NCBI GenBank assembly: GCA_964640775.1
Contig: CAZXIT010000038.1
Span: forward strand, 1-8,071
From: CAYMUN01 sp964640775
GTDB taxonomy: Bacteria; Patescibacteriota; Saccharimonadia; Saccharimonadales; UBA4665
Direction: 5' to 3'
DNA: 8,071 nt
Position numbers and translations under genes: made by a program. Positions 1 to 6,472 of the stretch are shown here, piece after piece. The number at the start of each line of letters is the position of its first letter. The first letter of the stretch is position 1. The notes beneath the pieces are model-generated. The model had not been told where the DNA came from and did no database searches. It saw nothing but the letters and a program-made list of their open reading frames with translations.

Positions 1-1758
1 CCAGCCGCCTCCACCACCGCCTCCACCACCGCCACCGGAGAAACCGCCGCCGCCAAAGCCGCTGCTGCCGCTGCTGCTGGGGGCGCTAAAGGCGTTATTG
101 ACCGCCGAACCGATACCGTCGCTCAAGCTGCTGGCCAGATAGACGGCATTAAAGGTCGACCAGTTGCCACTATACCAATCAGGCGGCGAAATGTAGAGAC
201 CCTCAAACTGTTTGGACCATTCTTTCTCCACTCCCAGCACCATGGCATAGGGCAGTAATTTTTCATAGAGATCGACTGTCTTCTCCGGTTCTCCGGCATT
301 AGGCGCGTATTTGGCATCAGGCGCCTGCAGCTTTTTGAGGCGCTCTTTTTCGGCCACTTCCAGATAGAGCTTCAGCCCCAGAATCTGTTCTTTAGCCGCC
401 ACGCCTTTGGCCGTCCGGGCATCAAGCGCCAGCAAAAACGGCAGGGCGATCAATACCCCGGCGACTAGTCCGACCACAAACGCAGCTTTGACAATAGCAA
501 ATAAAATACAGCCAAACACAAATATAAAGACCACGCGCAGTATGGTCCAAAGCACCGTCCCGGAGCCAAGCGAATCACTGCGCAAGTAGCCAGCGGTTTT
601 GAGACGATTTTTAACCGTCTTTTTGAGGCTGGCGGCGACTGAGTAGAGCTTATTTTTGCTGGCCGAGATGTCAGTTTTGGCTCCGACTGCCGGATGATTT
701 GTAAAAAGCGATGAAATGAGCAGCAGCTCGTCGGGGTCTAGTCCGGAAAAATCAAGTTTCAGCAGCTCGAGACTGTATGAAAGCGCGTCCTTGCCAATCA
801 GCTTGTTCTTTTTAGTTTCGATAATTTTAATATAGCCGCGGATTGCCAGGTCAATAATCGTGGCGGTGATGTCGCGGTTATCAACTTTGAAATCAATCAG
901 CGTACCGACATCCAGGGGTTTCATACCGTCAGGGGCGTCATAGTGCGGAATAATGATGCCGGTCCCCCGCGCGTCGCGGCCTTTTTTCCACCAGTACAGG
1001 GCGCTGCCTCCGCCCAGCACCAGGATTGGCAGCAAGACACCGGCAATTTGCTTCCAATACTCGCCGAGCGTCTCGTAGAACGTAGCTGGGCGGAAATAGC
1101 CCGTATCAAAGCCAGCGACGTAGGTCAGCGTCTGATTGGCCAAAAGTGGTCCGGTTGTCTTGGCTTGTATCAATTGGCTGCCAGTAAATACTGTGCACTG
1201 CTGGTTATGTGCGCCGCGAGTGCCGGCATAGCAGATTGGCGGGCGGCTTTGATGAAGTTCAGCTGGCAGATGCAGCGTAACAGCAATCCTCTCAAATGAC
1301 TGCGCCCATTGGTCGCCGTTGACGTCCCAATACAGTTCGTCATGATCAGGATAAAAACTGATGACATTATGCAGAACATAGTCGATGGTGTACTCCTGGA
1401 AGCCAGTGACGATCCGGTTAGGATCGCCGATTTTGAGCACGGTGTTGCCGTTAGAGCCATAGGTGGTGTAGCCGGCGCTCGCACCGCTGTCGCTGCTCAG
1501 GCTATTGATGTGCAGCTGCAAGGGATGGTGCTTGTAGCTGTTTGGAATTGCCCGCAGGATACCGTGATTGAGATCAGCGAAATTGACGTTGATACGCTCA
1601 ACGATATGCAGCTCGCCTTGCGGGTCGGCTCGACTGAGTGTCTCGTCAGCCGTAAAGGATGTGACAGTAAAATTATTGGTATCAGCGTGAGCCAAGCCTG
1701 GCAGCGCTACTAGACCTGTCAGAATCACGCAGGCAATAGCGAGCTGCAGTTTTTTCAT
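1..1758 (-). CDS. DUF2207 family membrane protein with poly-Gly C-terminus (3' end cut by window edge)
   Basis: 586 codons are visible with no stop before the window edge. The ATG at 1758 overlaps the pheT stop (ATGA) and opens a clear signal peptide: MKK, a hydrophobic core, and an AHA cleavage site after residue 25. An extracellular domain rich in beta-type sequence follows (about 26-235). Then come a membrane segment (about 237-256), a KKGRDARG basic stretch, a cytosolic region (about 265-398), and a hydrophobic pair (about 402-446). After a charged helical region (about 450-520), the protein ends in a Ser/Gly tail (about 558-586) finishing in eleven Gly and a Trp. Order and tail match the DUF2207 (YfbK/YciQ-like 'predicted membrane protein') architecture, whose members often end in Gly-rich tails, so probably only a few residues are missing. 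Biochemical function is unknown. It is third in a tightly coupled unit with pheST. Family assignment is from architecture recalled from memory. Confidence 0.82.
   Translation of the reverse strand, partial: MKKLQLAIACVILTGLVALPGLAHADTNNFTVTSFTADETLSRADPQGELHIVERINVNFADLNHGILRAIPNSYKHHPLQLHINSLSSDSGASAGYTTYGSNGNTVLKIGDPNRIVTGFQEYTIDYVLHNVISFYPDHDELYWDVNGDQWAQSFERIAVTLHLPAELHQSRPPICYAGTRGAHNQQCTVFTGSQLIQAKTTGPLLANQTLTYVAGFDTGYFRPATFYETLGEYWKQIAGVLLPILVLGGGSALYWWKKGRDARGTGIIIPHYDAPDGMKPLDVGTLIDFKVDNRDITATIIDLAIRGYIKIIETKKNKLIGKDALSYSLELLKLDFSGLDPDELLLISSLFTNHPAVGAKTDISASKNKLYSVAASLKKTVKNRLKTAGYLRSDSLGSGTVLWTILRVVFIFVFGCILFAIVKAAFVVGLVAGVLIALPFLLALDARTAKGVAAKEQILGLKLYLEVAEKERLKKLQAPDAKYAPNAGEPEKTVDLYEKLLPYAMVLGVEKEWSKQFEGLYISPPDWYSGNWSTFNAVYLASSLSDGIGSAVNNAFSAPSSSGSSGFGGGGFSGGGGGGGGGGGW
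7..30. repeat. 12-bp tandem repeat encoding the poly-Gly tail
   Basis: The 12-mer GCCTCCACCACC occurs twice back to back (7-18 and 19-30) and is followed by a degenerate partial copy (GCCACCGGA). On the minus strand each unit codes for four glycines, so gain or loss of a unit changes the DUF2207 tail by Gly4 without a frameshift. Confidence 0.6.
1755..1758 (-). promoter_or_regulatory. ATGA stop/start overlap, pheT to DUF2207 gene
   Basis: The TGA of pheT (1757-1755) shares bases with the ATG of the downstream gene (1758-1756). The only purine-rich stretch upstream is AGAGGA (1760-1765), which is very close to the ATG. Initiation therefore probably depends on ribosomes terminating on pheT. 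Confidence 0.75.
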
Positions 1759-4289
1759 ATCCTCTCAGCGTCAAGTGTTGTCCGGGCGGCTTCGGCGATA
1801 GCCTCAAGCACCCCAGTGACTTCTTTGTCGGTCAGCGTCCGGTTTGTGCCAGTGATGGCTATCCTAAGGGTCACCTGCCGGTGGGCCGGATCATCGTCTT
1901 TTTGGTAGATATCGAGGGGATCCAGCCGCAAATGGGTGTCGTCGGGAGCACTCGATGCCAGTGCCTGGTCGACAAAGTCATATAGCTGCTCATAGGATAC
2001 GCTTGTGGGGACCTTGAGAGTTACATCCTGTCTGATGCTCGGGAAGCGCAGCAGCGGCCGGTAGCTGCTGCCAGCCGCCAGCAGCGGGCCAAGAACTTTT
2101 GTATCAATTTCAAAACCGGCGGCATATTGCGGCAATTTGAGGCTGCGGCTGACGCTAGACTTGAATTCGCCAATAATACCTAGAAACTCGCCGCCTTTGA
2201 TGCTGACTAGAGCTGATCGCTGGGGGTCATAGGGCTGGACCACCGGATACTGCGACATGGCCTCGCCCACCGGCTTAAAGGACAGCTCAGCTTTGGTCAA
2301 GGCGTCCAAATACTGGCGAGCCTGGTAGTATGCCGCACCGGCCTTGGCCAGCTTGCCATTGGCCGCTATGACCAGCGCCGTAAACTCAAATTCGCCCGGC
2401 AGGCCGTCGTCGTCACGCTGGTCAAGACTATGCGTCTTGCCGAGCTCAAACAGGGCAAATTCATCATAGCCGGCCTTGAGATTGGGATGGACTTTTTCCA
2501 GCAGACTGGGCATCAGGCTCATCCGGTAATACTGCAGATCAGGGCTGAGGGCATTGCTGATTTCAAAGGCTTTGGACTTGTCCTGTCCGGCTTTTTCCAG
2601 CAGGCTGCCCGGCACAAAACTATAAGTCAGGACTTCGTTGGCCCCAGCCTTGCTGAGCCGGGCCCGGACTTTGGACTTCAGCTCCAGCAAAGGGTTCTTG
2701 GCGGCAGGGGTCAAATCACGGCTTGGCAACTGCAAGGGCAGCTTGTCAAAACCGTGCAGCCGCCCGACTTCTTCGACCACATCTTCGCGCAGCTCGATAT
2801 CTGTCCGCCAAAATGGCGCCGCAACCGTCAATTCGTCGCCGTCAGTTTCAACTTTGAATTCGACGTTTTGGAGCAAGGTCTTCATCTCAACGGCGGTCAG
2901 CTGCGTACCTAGGCGAGCATTGATGAATTCGCTCGGCAGTGTGACTGGCAAATGAAGCGAACCACGGTCTATGACTGAGGGGTCTAAGCGATTGTCATCA
3001 ACTGCATGGCTGGCCGCTTTGCCGGCGGCCTGCTTATGAATTTCATCGACAATCTTGCCCAGCACCGCCAGGTTTTGCAATGGGCTCTGGCCTTTGGTAA
3101 AACGGGTCGCAGCGTCGGTGAACAGGCCATGCTCCATGGAAGTCCGCCGGATAGAATACATGTCAAACGTGGCCGATTCCAGAATAATATGTTTGGTATG
3201 CTCGTCGACTTCAGTGTCGGCTCCGCCCATCACGCCGCCGATTCCGATGAGCTGCTTGTCGGTGGCAATCATGATAGCCTCGGGGCGCGGCTCGATTTCT
3301 TTACCGCTCAGCAGCTTCACCGTTTCGTGCGGTTTGGGATTGCGAATGACGATTGCGGCGCCACCATCGCCGCTCAGCGCTTTGACTTTGTCGTAATCGT
3401 AAGCGTGCAGCGGCTGGCCGGTCTCCAGCATAAAGAAATTGGTATAATCGACGATGTTGTTAATTGATTTCTGGCCAAGTTTGGACAGCTCCAGCTGCAG
3501 CCACAGAGGGCTAGGGCCGACCTGTACTTCTCCCATGGTGATGGCCGTAAAGCGCGGCACCAAATCCGGCAATTCATTGTGTACGCTCAGCGGCAGCGGT
3601 TCGGTGGCGACGGCCGGGAATGCAGGCTGCGGCACGTACCAATCGGGGCTTTTGAATGGCAGACCCTGGATACCGGCCAGTTCCCGGGCGATACCTATGA
3701 AGCCAAAAGCGTCGGGACGATGGGTGAACATTTTATTCTCAATATCAATCAAGACGTCGCCAGCCAGGCCAAAGGCCGCAGCAAACGGCGTGCCCGGTTT
3801 GATGTCCTGGTCGATTTCCAAAATTCCGGCATGACTGTCACCGATGGCCAGCTCTTTGGCGCTGGCCAGCATACCGTTGCTCACCTGGCCGCGAATCTCG
3901 CGGGCCTCCAGCACAAAGGGTTCTGTATCGGCCGTGCTTGGCACGGTAGCTCCAGGCGGCAGCCAGGCCGCCAGCAAGCCTTCCCGGACATTTGGCGCAC
4001 CGCAGACCACCTGGATATGTCCGCTGCCGTCCCGCGCTGCATCGGCTGTCTTGCCGCCGTCATCAATCGTGCAGAGGCTAAGTTTGTCGGCATCAGGATG
4101 TTTCTGGCAGCTCACCACCGCAACAATGACAACGTCTTGGTACTTTTTGCCAATGTCCGTTACGGCATCGACCGCTCCCAGCTGGGAACCAATTTTTTCG
4201 ACCAGGGCATGAACGCCCTCTGGAGCAATTTCTGCTGCCGAGCCGTACCGCTCGTTGAAGTCCCGGATAGTGTTGAGGCTGACTTTCAT
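1755..4289 (-). CDS. pheT: Phenylalanine--tRNA ligase beta subunit
   Basis: PheT is the large, non-catalytic subunit of the (alpha-beta)2 cytosolic synthetase that attaches Phe to tRNA-Phe. It binds tRNA and carries the B3/B4 editing site that removes misacylated Tyr. At 844 residues it is somewhat longer than the usual near-800. Domains in order are: the N-terminal part; an EMAP-II-like OB-fold (about 50-165, with HPDADKL at 64-70 and VVCGAPN at 94-100); B3/B4 (about 240-420, with IGGVMGG at 350-356); B5 (about 447-518, with APFWRTDI and EEVGRLHGFDKLP); the catalytic-like core (about 533-735); and a C-terminal ferredoxin-fold anticodon-binding domain (about 745-844, with FPSIRQDVTL). All modules are present, so it should be functional. 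Extra length includes a Gly/Asp/Ala-rich stretch at about 77-92 inside the OB-fold and a linker at about 420-445. Its ATG overlaps the pheS stop, and a GAGG lies 8 nt upstream inside pheS. Confidence 0.97.
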   Translation of the reverse strand: MKVSLNTIRDFNERYGSAAEIAPEGVHALVEKIGSQLGAVDAVTDIGKKYQDVVIVAVVSCQKHPDADKLSLCTIDDGGKTADAARDGSGHIQVVCGAPNVREGLLAAWLPPGATVPSTADTEPFVLEAREIRGQVSNGMLASAKELAIGDSHAGILEIDQDIKPGTPFAAAFGLAGDVLIDIENKMFTHRPDAFGFIGIARELAGIQGLPFKSPDWYVPQPAFPAVATEPLPLSVHNELPDLVPRFTAITMGEVQVGPSPLWLQLELSKLGQKSINNIVDYTNFFMLETGQPLHAYDYDKVKALSGDGGAAIVIRNPKPHETVKLLSGKEIEPRPEAIMIATDKQLIGIGGVMGGADTEVDEHTKHIILESATFDMYSIRRTSMEHGLFTDAATRFTKGQSPLQNLAVLGKIVDEIHKQAAGKAASHAVDDNRLDPSVIDRGSLHLPVTLPSEFINARLGTQLTAVEMKTLLQNVEFKVETDGDELTVAAPFWRTDIELREDVVEEVGRLHGFDKLPLQLPSRDLTPAAKNPLLELKSKVRARLSKAGANEVLTYSFVPGSLLEKAGQDKSKAFEISNALSPDLQYYRMSLMPSLLEKVHPNLKAGYDEFALFELGKTHSLDQRDDDGLPGEFEFTALVIAANGKLAKAGAAYYQARQYLDALTKAELSFKPVGEAMSQYPVVQPYDPQRSALVSIKGGEFLGIIGEFKSSVSRSLKLPQYAAGFEIDTKVLGPLLAAGSSYRPLLRFPSIRQDVTLKVPTSVSYEQLYDFVDQALASSAPDDTHLRLDPLDIYQKDDDPAHRQVTLRIAITGTNRTLTDKEVTGVLEAIAEAARTTLDAERI
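4286..4289 (-). promoter_or_regulatory. ATGA stop/start overlap, pheS to pheT
   Basis: The TGA of pheS (4288-4286) overlaps the pheT ATG (4289-4287). A GAGG ribosome-binding motif lies at 4298-4301, 8 nt before the start, within the last codons of pheS. This arrangement gives coupled, near-equal synthesis of the two subunits, as a heterotetramer needs. Confidence 0.8.
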
Positions 4290-5320
4290 GAGAATTGCCT
4301 CAAGAAATCAAGTTTAGCGGAGTGGAAGTTGCGAACGTCTTCGATACCGTTTTTCATCATTACCAGGCGGTCAATACCGCCGCCCCAGGCGAAGCCGGTG
4401 TAGACATTGGTATCGATACCGGCGGCGTGCAGGACATTGGGATGGATCATGCCGCAGCCCAGCAGCTCGATCCAGCCGGTCTGCGAACAGATCGGACAGC
4501 CCTGCTTATCACAAAACGGGCAGCTGAGCATAAATTCGAAACTCGGCTCAGTAAAGGGGAAATAGAAGGGATTGGTTTTGACTTCCAGCTCTTTGCCATA
4601 GTATTCCTGCAAAAAGGTCTTGAGGGTGGCGATCAGGTGTCCGGCATTAATGCCCCTGTCGACATAGACGCCTTCCAGCTGGTAAAAGGTATGCTCGTGG
4701 CGGGCATCAAGGTCTTCGTTGCGAAACACTCGGCCGGGGATAACAGCAGCGATCGGCTGGCCCTGTTCTAAGCCGGCTTTATGCTGCAATAGTACCCTGT
4801 GCTGCATGGTGCTGGTATGCGCCGGGGCGATAAACTGACTATCCTTGTCGTCGGTCTGGGCGGTCATAAAAGTATCGTAATCATCACGGGCCGGGTGGCC
4901 TTCCGGGAAGTTCAGCGAGCCAAACATATGAAAATCGTCGTCGATTTCGCGCGATTCGACGGCCGTGAAGCCCATGCGGTAAAAGATATCGAGGATACTG
5001 GCTAATTCACTCATCAGCGGGTGCTGGCTGCCGGTTTCGCCAGGCAGCAGCTGCGGCCGCTGGGCCGGCGGCACATTGACATCAAACGGCGCTGTGATAT
5101 CAATCGGCGGCAGAGGCGCAGCCTGATCCTGAGTTTCGGCTAGCAGCCTGGACAGCTCCTGACGCAGCTGATTGATGGCCTGTCCGAAAGCTCCGCGCTG
5201 CTCCGGCGCCAAAGTTTTTAGCTCGTCAAACAGCGCCCGCAGCTCTGGAGAGCGCAACACTGCTTGGTCGCCCCCTGCGGCCCGTTTTTTTAACTCGTCA
5301 GCAAGTTTCTGGTCAATCAT
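4286..5320 (-). CDS. pheS: Phenylalanine--tRNA ligase alpha subunit
   Basis: PheS is the catalytic class II subunit that activates Phe with ATP and transfers it to tRNA-Phe. Its 344 residues fit the family (about 330-350). The N-terminal 1-65 is a helical, probably coiled-coil tRNA-binding arm. Motif 1 lies at about 98-118 (GSQHPLMSELASILDIFYRMGF region), HTSTMQHR at 168-175, motif 2 at 196-217 (GRVFRNED ... TFYQLEG), and motif 3 at 309-321 (GFAWGGGIDRLVM). The Ala of GFAWG (311) matches the small residue that keeps the Phe pocket narrow in the family. Before LLGCGMIHPNVL there is a Cys4 cluster (C267, C270, C275, C278), a likely zinc knuckle that E. coli PheS lacks but, from memory, other bacterial PheS proteins share. 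The ATG at 5320 is preceded by AGGGAC with fitting spacing. First gene of the pheS-pheT-DUF2207 unit. Confidence 0.97.
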   Translation of the reverse strand: MIDQKLADELKKRAAGGDQAVLRSPELRALFDELKTLAPEQRGAFGQAINQLRQELSRLLAETQDQAAPLPPIDITAPFDVNVPPAQRPQLLPGETGSQHPLMSELASILDIFYRMGFTAVESREIDDDFHMFGSLNFPEGHPARDDYDTFMTAQTDDKDSQFIAPAHTSTMQHRVLLQHKAGLEQGQPIAAVIPGRVFRNEDLDARHEHTFYQLEGVYVDRGINAGHLIATLKTFLQEYYGKELEVKTNPFYFPFTEPSFEFMLSCPFCDKQGCPICSQTGWIELLGCGMIHPNVLHAAGIDTNVYTGFAWGGGIDRLVMMKNGIEDVRNFHSAKLDFLRQFS

Positions 5321-5332
5321 AATCTAGTCCCT

Positions 5333-5338
5333 ATTGTA
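5333..5338 (-). promoter_or_regulatory. Candidate -10 element (TACAAT) of the pheS unit
   Basis: On the minus strand TACAAT (5338-5333, one mismatch from TATAAT) lies 12 nt before the pheS ATG. No convincing -35 hexamer is found at 16-18 bp spacing. Transcription starting about 7 nt after the hexamer would leave a leader of only about 5-6 nt and would remove the AGGGAC motif from the mRNA. It could instead be a chance match, with a farther promoter giving a longer leader that includes AGGGAC. Confidence 0.4.
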
Positions 5339-5345
5339 CCAGAGG

Positions 5346-5354
5346 TGCTAGAAT
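5346..5354 (+). promoter_or_regulatory. Candidate extended -10 promoter (TGCTAGAAT) of the rightward unit
   Basis: TG at 5346-5347, one base, then TAGAAT (5349-5354) forms an extended -10 element. Such elements can work without a strong -35, and none is seen at the right spacing. The predicted start near 5361 gives a leader of about 25 nt that contains the ribosome-binding site at 5375-5379. It lies within 20 bp of the opposing pheS -10 candidate, so the two promoters would be back to back and overlapping. Confidence 0.5.
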
Positions 5355-5374
5355 AAGGATAAGGCCAATCTAAC

Positions 5375-5379
5375 GAGGA
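5375..5379 (+). promoter_or_regulatory. Ribosome-binding site (GAGGA) of the Spo0M-like gene
   Basis: GAGGA ends 6 nt before the ATG at 5386. It is the clearest Shine-Dalgarno match among the rightward genes and supports this start. Confidence 0.65.
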
Positions 5380-5385
5380 CCACTC

Positions 5386-5946
5386 ATGGGTTTTTTCAGC
5401 AAGATCAAAGACAATCTCAGCCATGGCGGCATCAAGGTTGACCTCCAAGCACCAGCTAGTATATCAATGCAGGATGCCACCCTGCCGGTCACTATCACTC
5501 TCACCGGCGGCACCGAACCGCACACCGTCAATCGAGTGACGGCCGAGATACAAGCTACCAGCCGCAACCAGTCATTCAGCCAGCCAAACCAGCCAGCCAT
5601 GGCGGGCAGCCCTAACAGCGCCCAGACAACAACGACAACCGTGGCTCGGGCCGAAAACGCTCAGCCCTTTGTCATCCAGCCCGGCGAAATCAAGACCATC
5701 CAGCTGGCGATTATCGTCAACGGCACTCAGGTCATCGCCGACCAGCTGCCAGAGGGCGGCGCCATGGCCGGCGTAGTCGGGGCTTTCCAAAAACTGCAGT
5801 CCGTCAGTCAAGCTTTAAACGAAAACAGCTACACATATACGGTCGAGGCCAAGGCCGATGTCGAGGGAATCGCGCTCGATCCCGCCAAGTCCCAGCCGCT
5901 GCAGATGCTCCGGCCCGGCGAAATCGGTGGAGCCGTTAATCTCTAG
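5386..5946 (+). CDS. Spo0M/arrestin-like protein
   Basis: 186 residues, with no signal peptide or membrane segment, so cytosolic. The start MGFFSKIKDNLSHGGIKVDL resembles the opening of Spo0M (sporulation-control) family proteins: a short amphipathic start, a Gly-rich turn, then KVDL. Strand-rich halves fit an arrestin-type beta sandwich: about 16-60 (LPVTITLTGG, VNRVTAEIQATS) and about 94-170 (IQPGEIKTIQLAIIV, YTYTVEAKADVEGIALDP). They are separated by a Gln/Ser/Ala/Thr-rich, probably disordered loop at about 61-93 that includes a run of five Thr. At 186 residues it is shorter than Bacillus Spo0M (about 258 from memory), so it would be a reduced version. Nothing in the window suggests sporulation; a scaffold or stress role is only inference. 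It leads the rightward unit, 5 bp before yajQ. Family call is moderate; it could also be an unrelated beta-sandwich protein. Confidence 0.6.
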   Translation: MGFFSKIKDNLSHGGIKVDLQAPASISMQDATLPVTITLTGGTEPHTVNRVTAEIQATSRNQSFSQPNQPAMAGSPNSAQTTTTTVARAENAQPFVIQPGEIKTIQLAIIVNGTQVIADQLPEGGAMAGVVGAFQKLQSVSQALNENSYTYTVEAKADVEGIALDPAKSQPLQMLRPGEIGGAVNL

Positions 5947-5951
5947 GCGTT

Positions 5952-6446
5952 ATGGCTAATTTTTCTTTTGATACCGTCAGCGAATACGACAAGGCCGAGA
6001 TGAATAACGTCTTTGACCAGGTCCAGCGCGAGATTACCAGCCGCTACGATTTCAAAGGTACCCCAGCGGCCATCGAGTGGCTCGGTGACAAGGTTGGCTT
6101 CAAGATCACCGGCAATGGCGACTGGCAAATTGAGGCTATCCTTGATATCGTCCGCAAAAAGCTGGCCGCCCGCGAGCAAAGCCAAAAAGTCCTCGACACC
6201 ACCCGCGAGGTGGTCGAAAGCAACCTCAAAGCCACTCAAGAGGTGCCGTTTAAGCAAGGCCTCGACCAAACCAAAGCCAAAAAGATCACCGCTCTTTTGC
6301 GAGAGCACTTCCCCAAAGTCAAAACCCAGATCCAGGGCGACGCTGTGCGCGTCACTAGCAACAGCAAAAACGACCTCCAGGCCGTTATGCAGCTGCTGCG
6401 CGCCCAGGACTTCGACTTCCCCCTCGCCTTTGACAACTTCCGCTAG
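5952..6446 (+). CDS. yajQ: YajQ family nucleotide/RNA-binding protein
   Basis: 164 residues, matching the family's usual length of about 160-165 from end to end. The start FSFDTVSEYDKAEMNNVFDQVQREI, the central RYDFKGT and the end TQIQGDAVRVTSNSKNDLQAVMQLLR are close to the family signature (FD-VSE-D, R-DF, QIQG-E-RVT-KSRDDLQAVM). The fold is two ferredoxin-like domains, roughly 1-90 and 91-164. E. coli YajQ binds RNA and nucleotides, and Xanthomonas and Pseudomonas members bind cyclic di-GMP; the ligand here cannot be told from sequence. It starts 5 bp after the Spo0M-like stop with only a weak AGG upstream, so it probably relies on re-initiation within the same transcript. Confidence 0.93.
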   Translation: MANFSFDTVSEYDKAEMNNVFDQVQREITSRYDFKGTPAAIEWLGDKVGFKITGNGDWQIEAILDIVRKKLAAREQSQKVLDTTREVVESNLKATQEVPFKQGLDQTKAKKITALLREHFPKVKTQIQGDAVRVTSNSKNDLQAVMQLLRAQDFDFPLAFDNFR

Positions 6447-6459
6447 CCCGAGAGTCCTA

Positions 6460-6465
6460 TATACT
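6460..6465 (+). promoter_or_regulatory. Candidate leaderless promoter -10 (TATACT) for the glycoside hydrolase
   Basis: TATACT ends 7 nt before the ATG at 6473, the distance expected when transcription starts at the A of the start codon. No Shine-Dalgarno motif lies at useful spacing upstream of that ATG. A perfect TTGACA occurs at 6430-6435 in the end of yajQ, but the spacing of 24 bp is too long for a standard sigma-70 pair. Confidence 0.5.
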
Positions 6466-6472
6466 AAAGCTT

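Noticed and set aside
943..1713. Plus-strand open frames of 118 and 134 codons opposite the DUF2207 gene
   Set aside because: The minus strand reads continuously as a signal-peptide membrane protein through the same bases; the plus frames show no coherent protein features.
3579..4403. Long plus-strand open frame (274 codons) antisense to pheT and the end of pheS
   Set aside because: It mirrors well-supported pheT/pheS coding sequence, has no recognisable domain or ribosome-binding site, and its composition is that of a reversed GC-rich gene.
5321..5385. A T-box, riboswitch or tRNA in the divergent intergenic region
   Set aside because: Only 65 bp long, without a stable stem-loop or tRNA arms that I can find by eye.
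6430..6435. Perfect TTGACA as a -35 for the hydrolase promoter
   Set aside because: It encodes the conserved end of YajQ (FDNF) and is 24 bp from TATACT (22 bp from TATATA), too far for a normal sigma-70 promoter.
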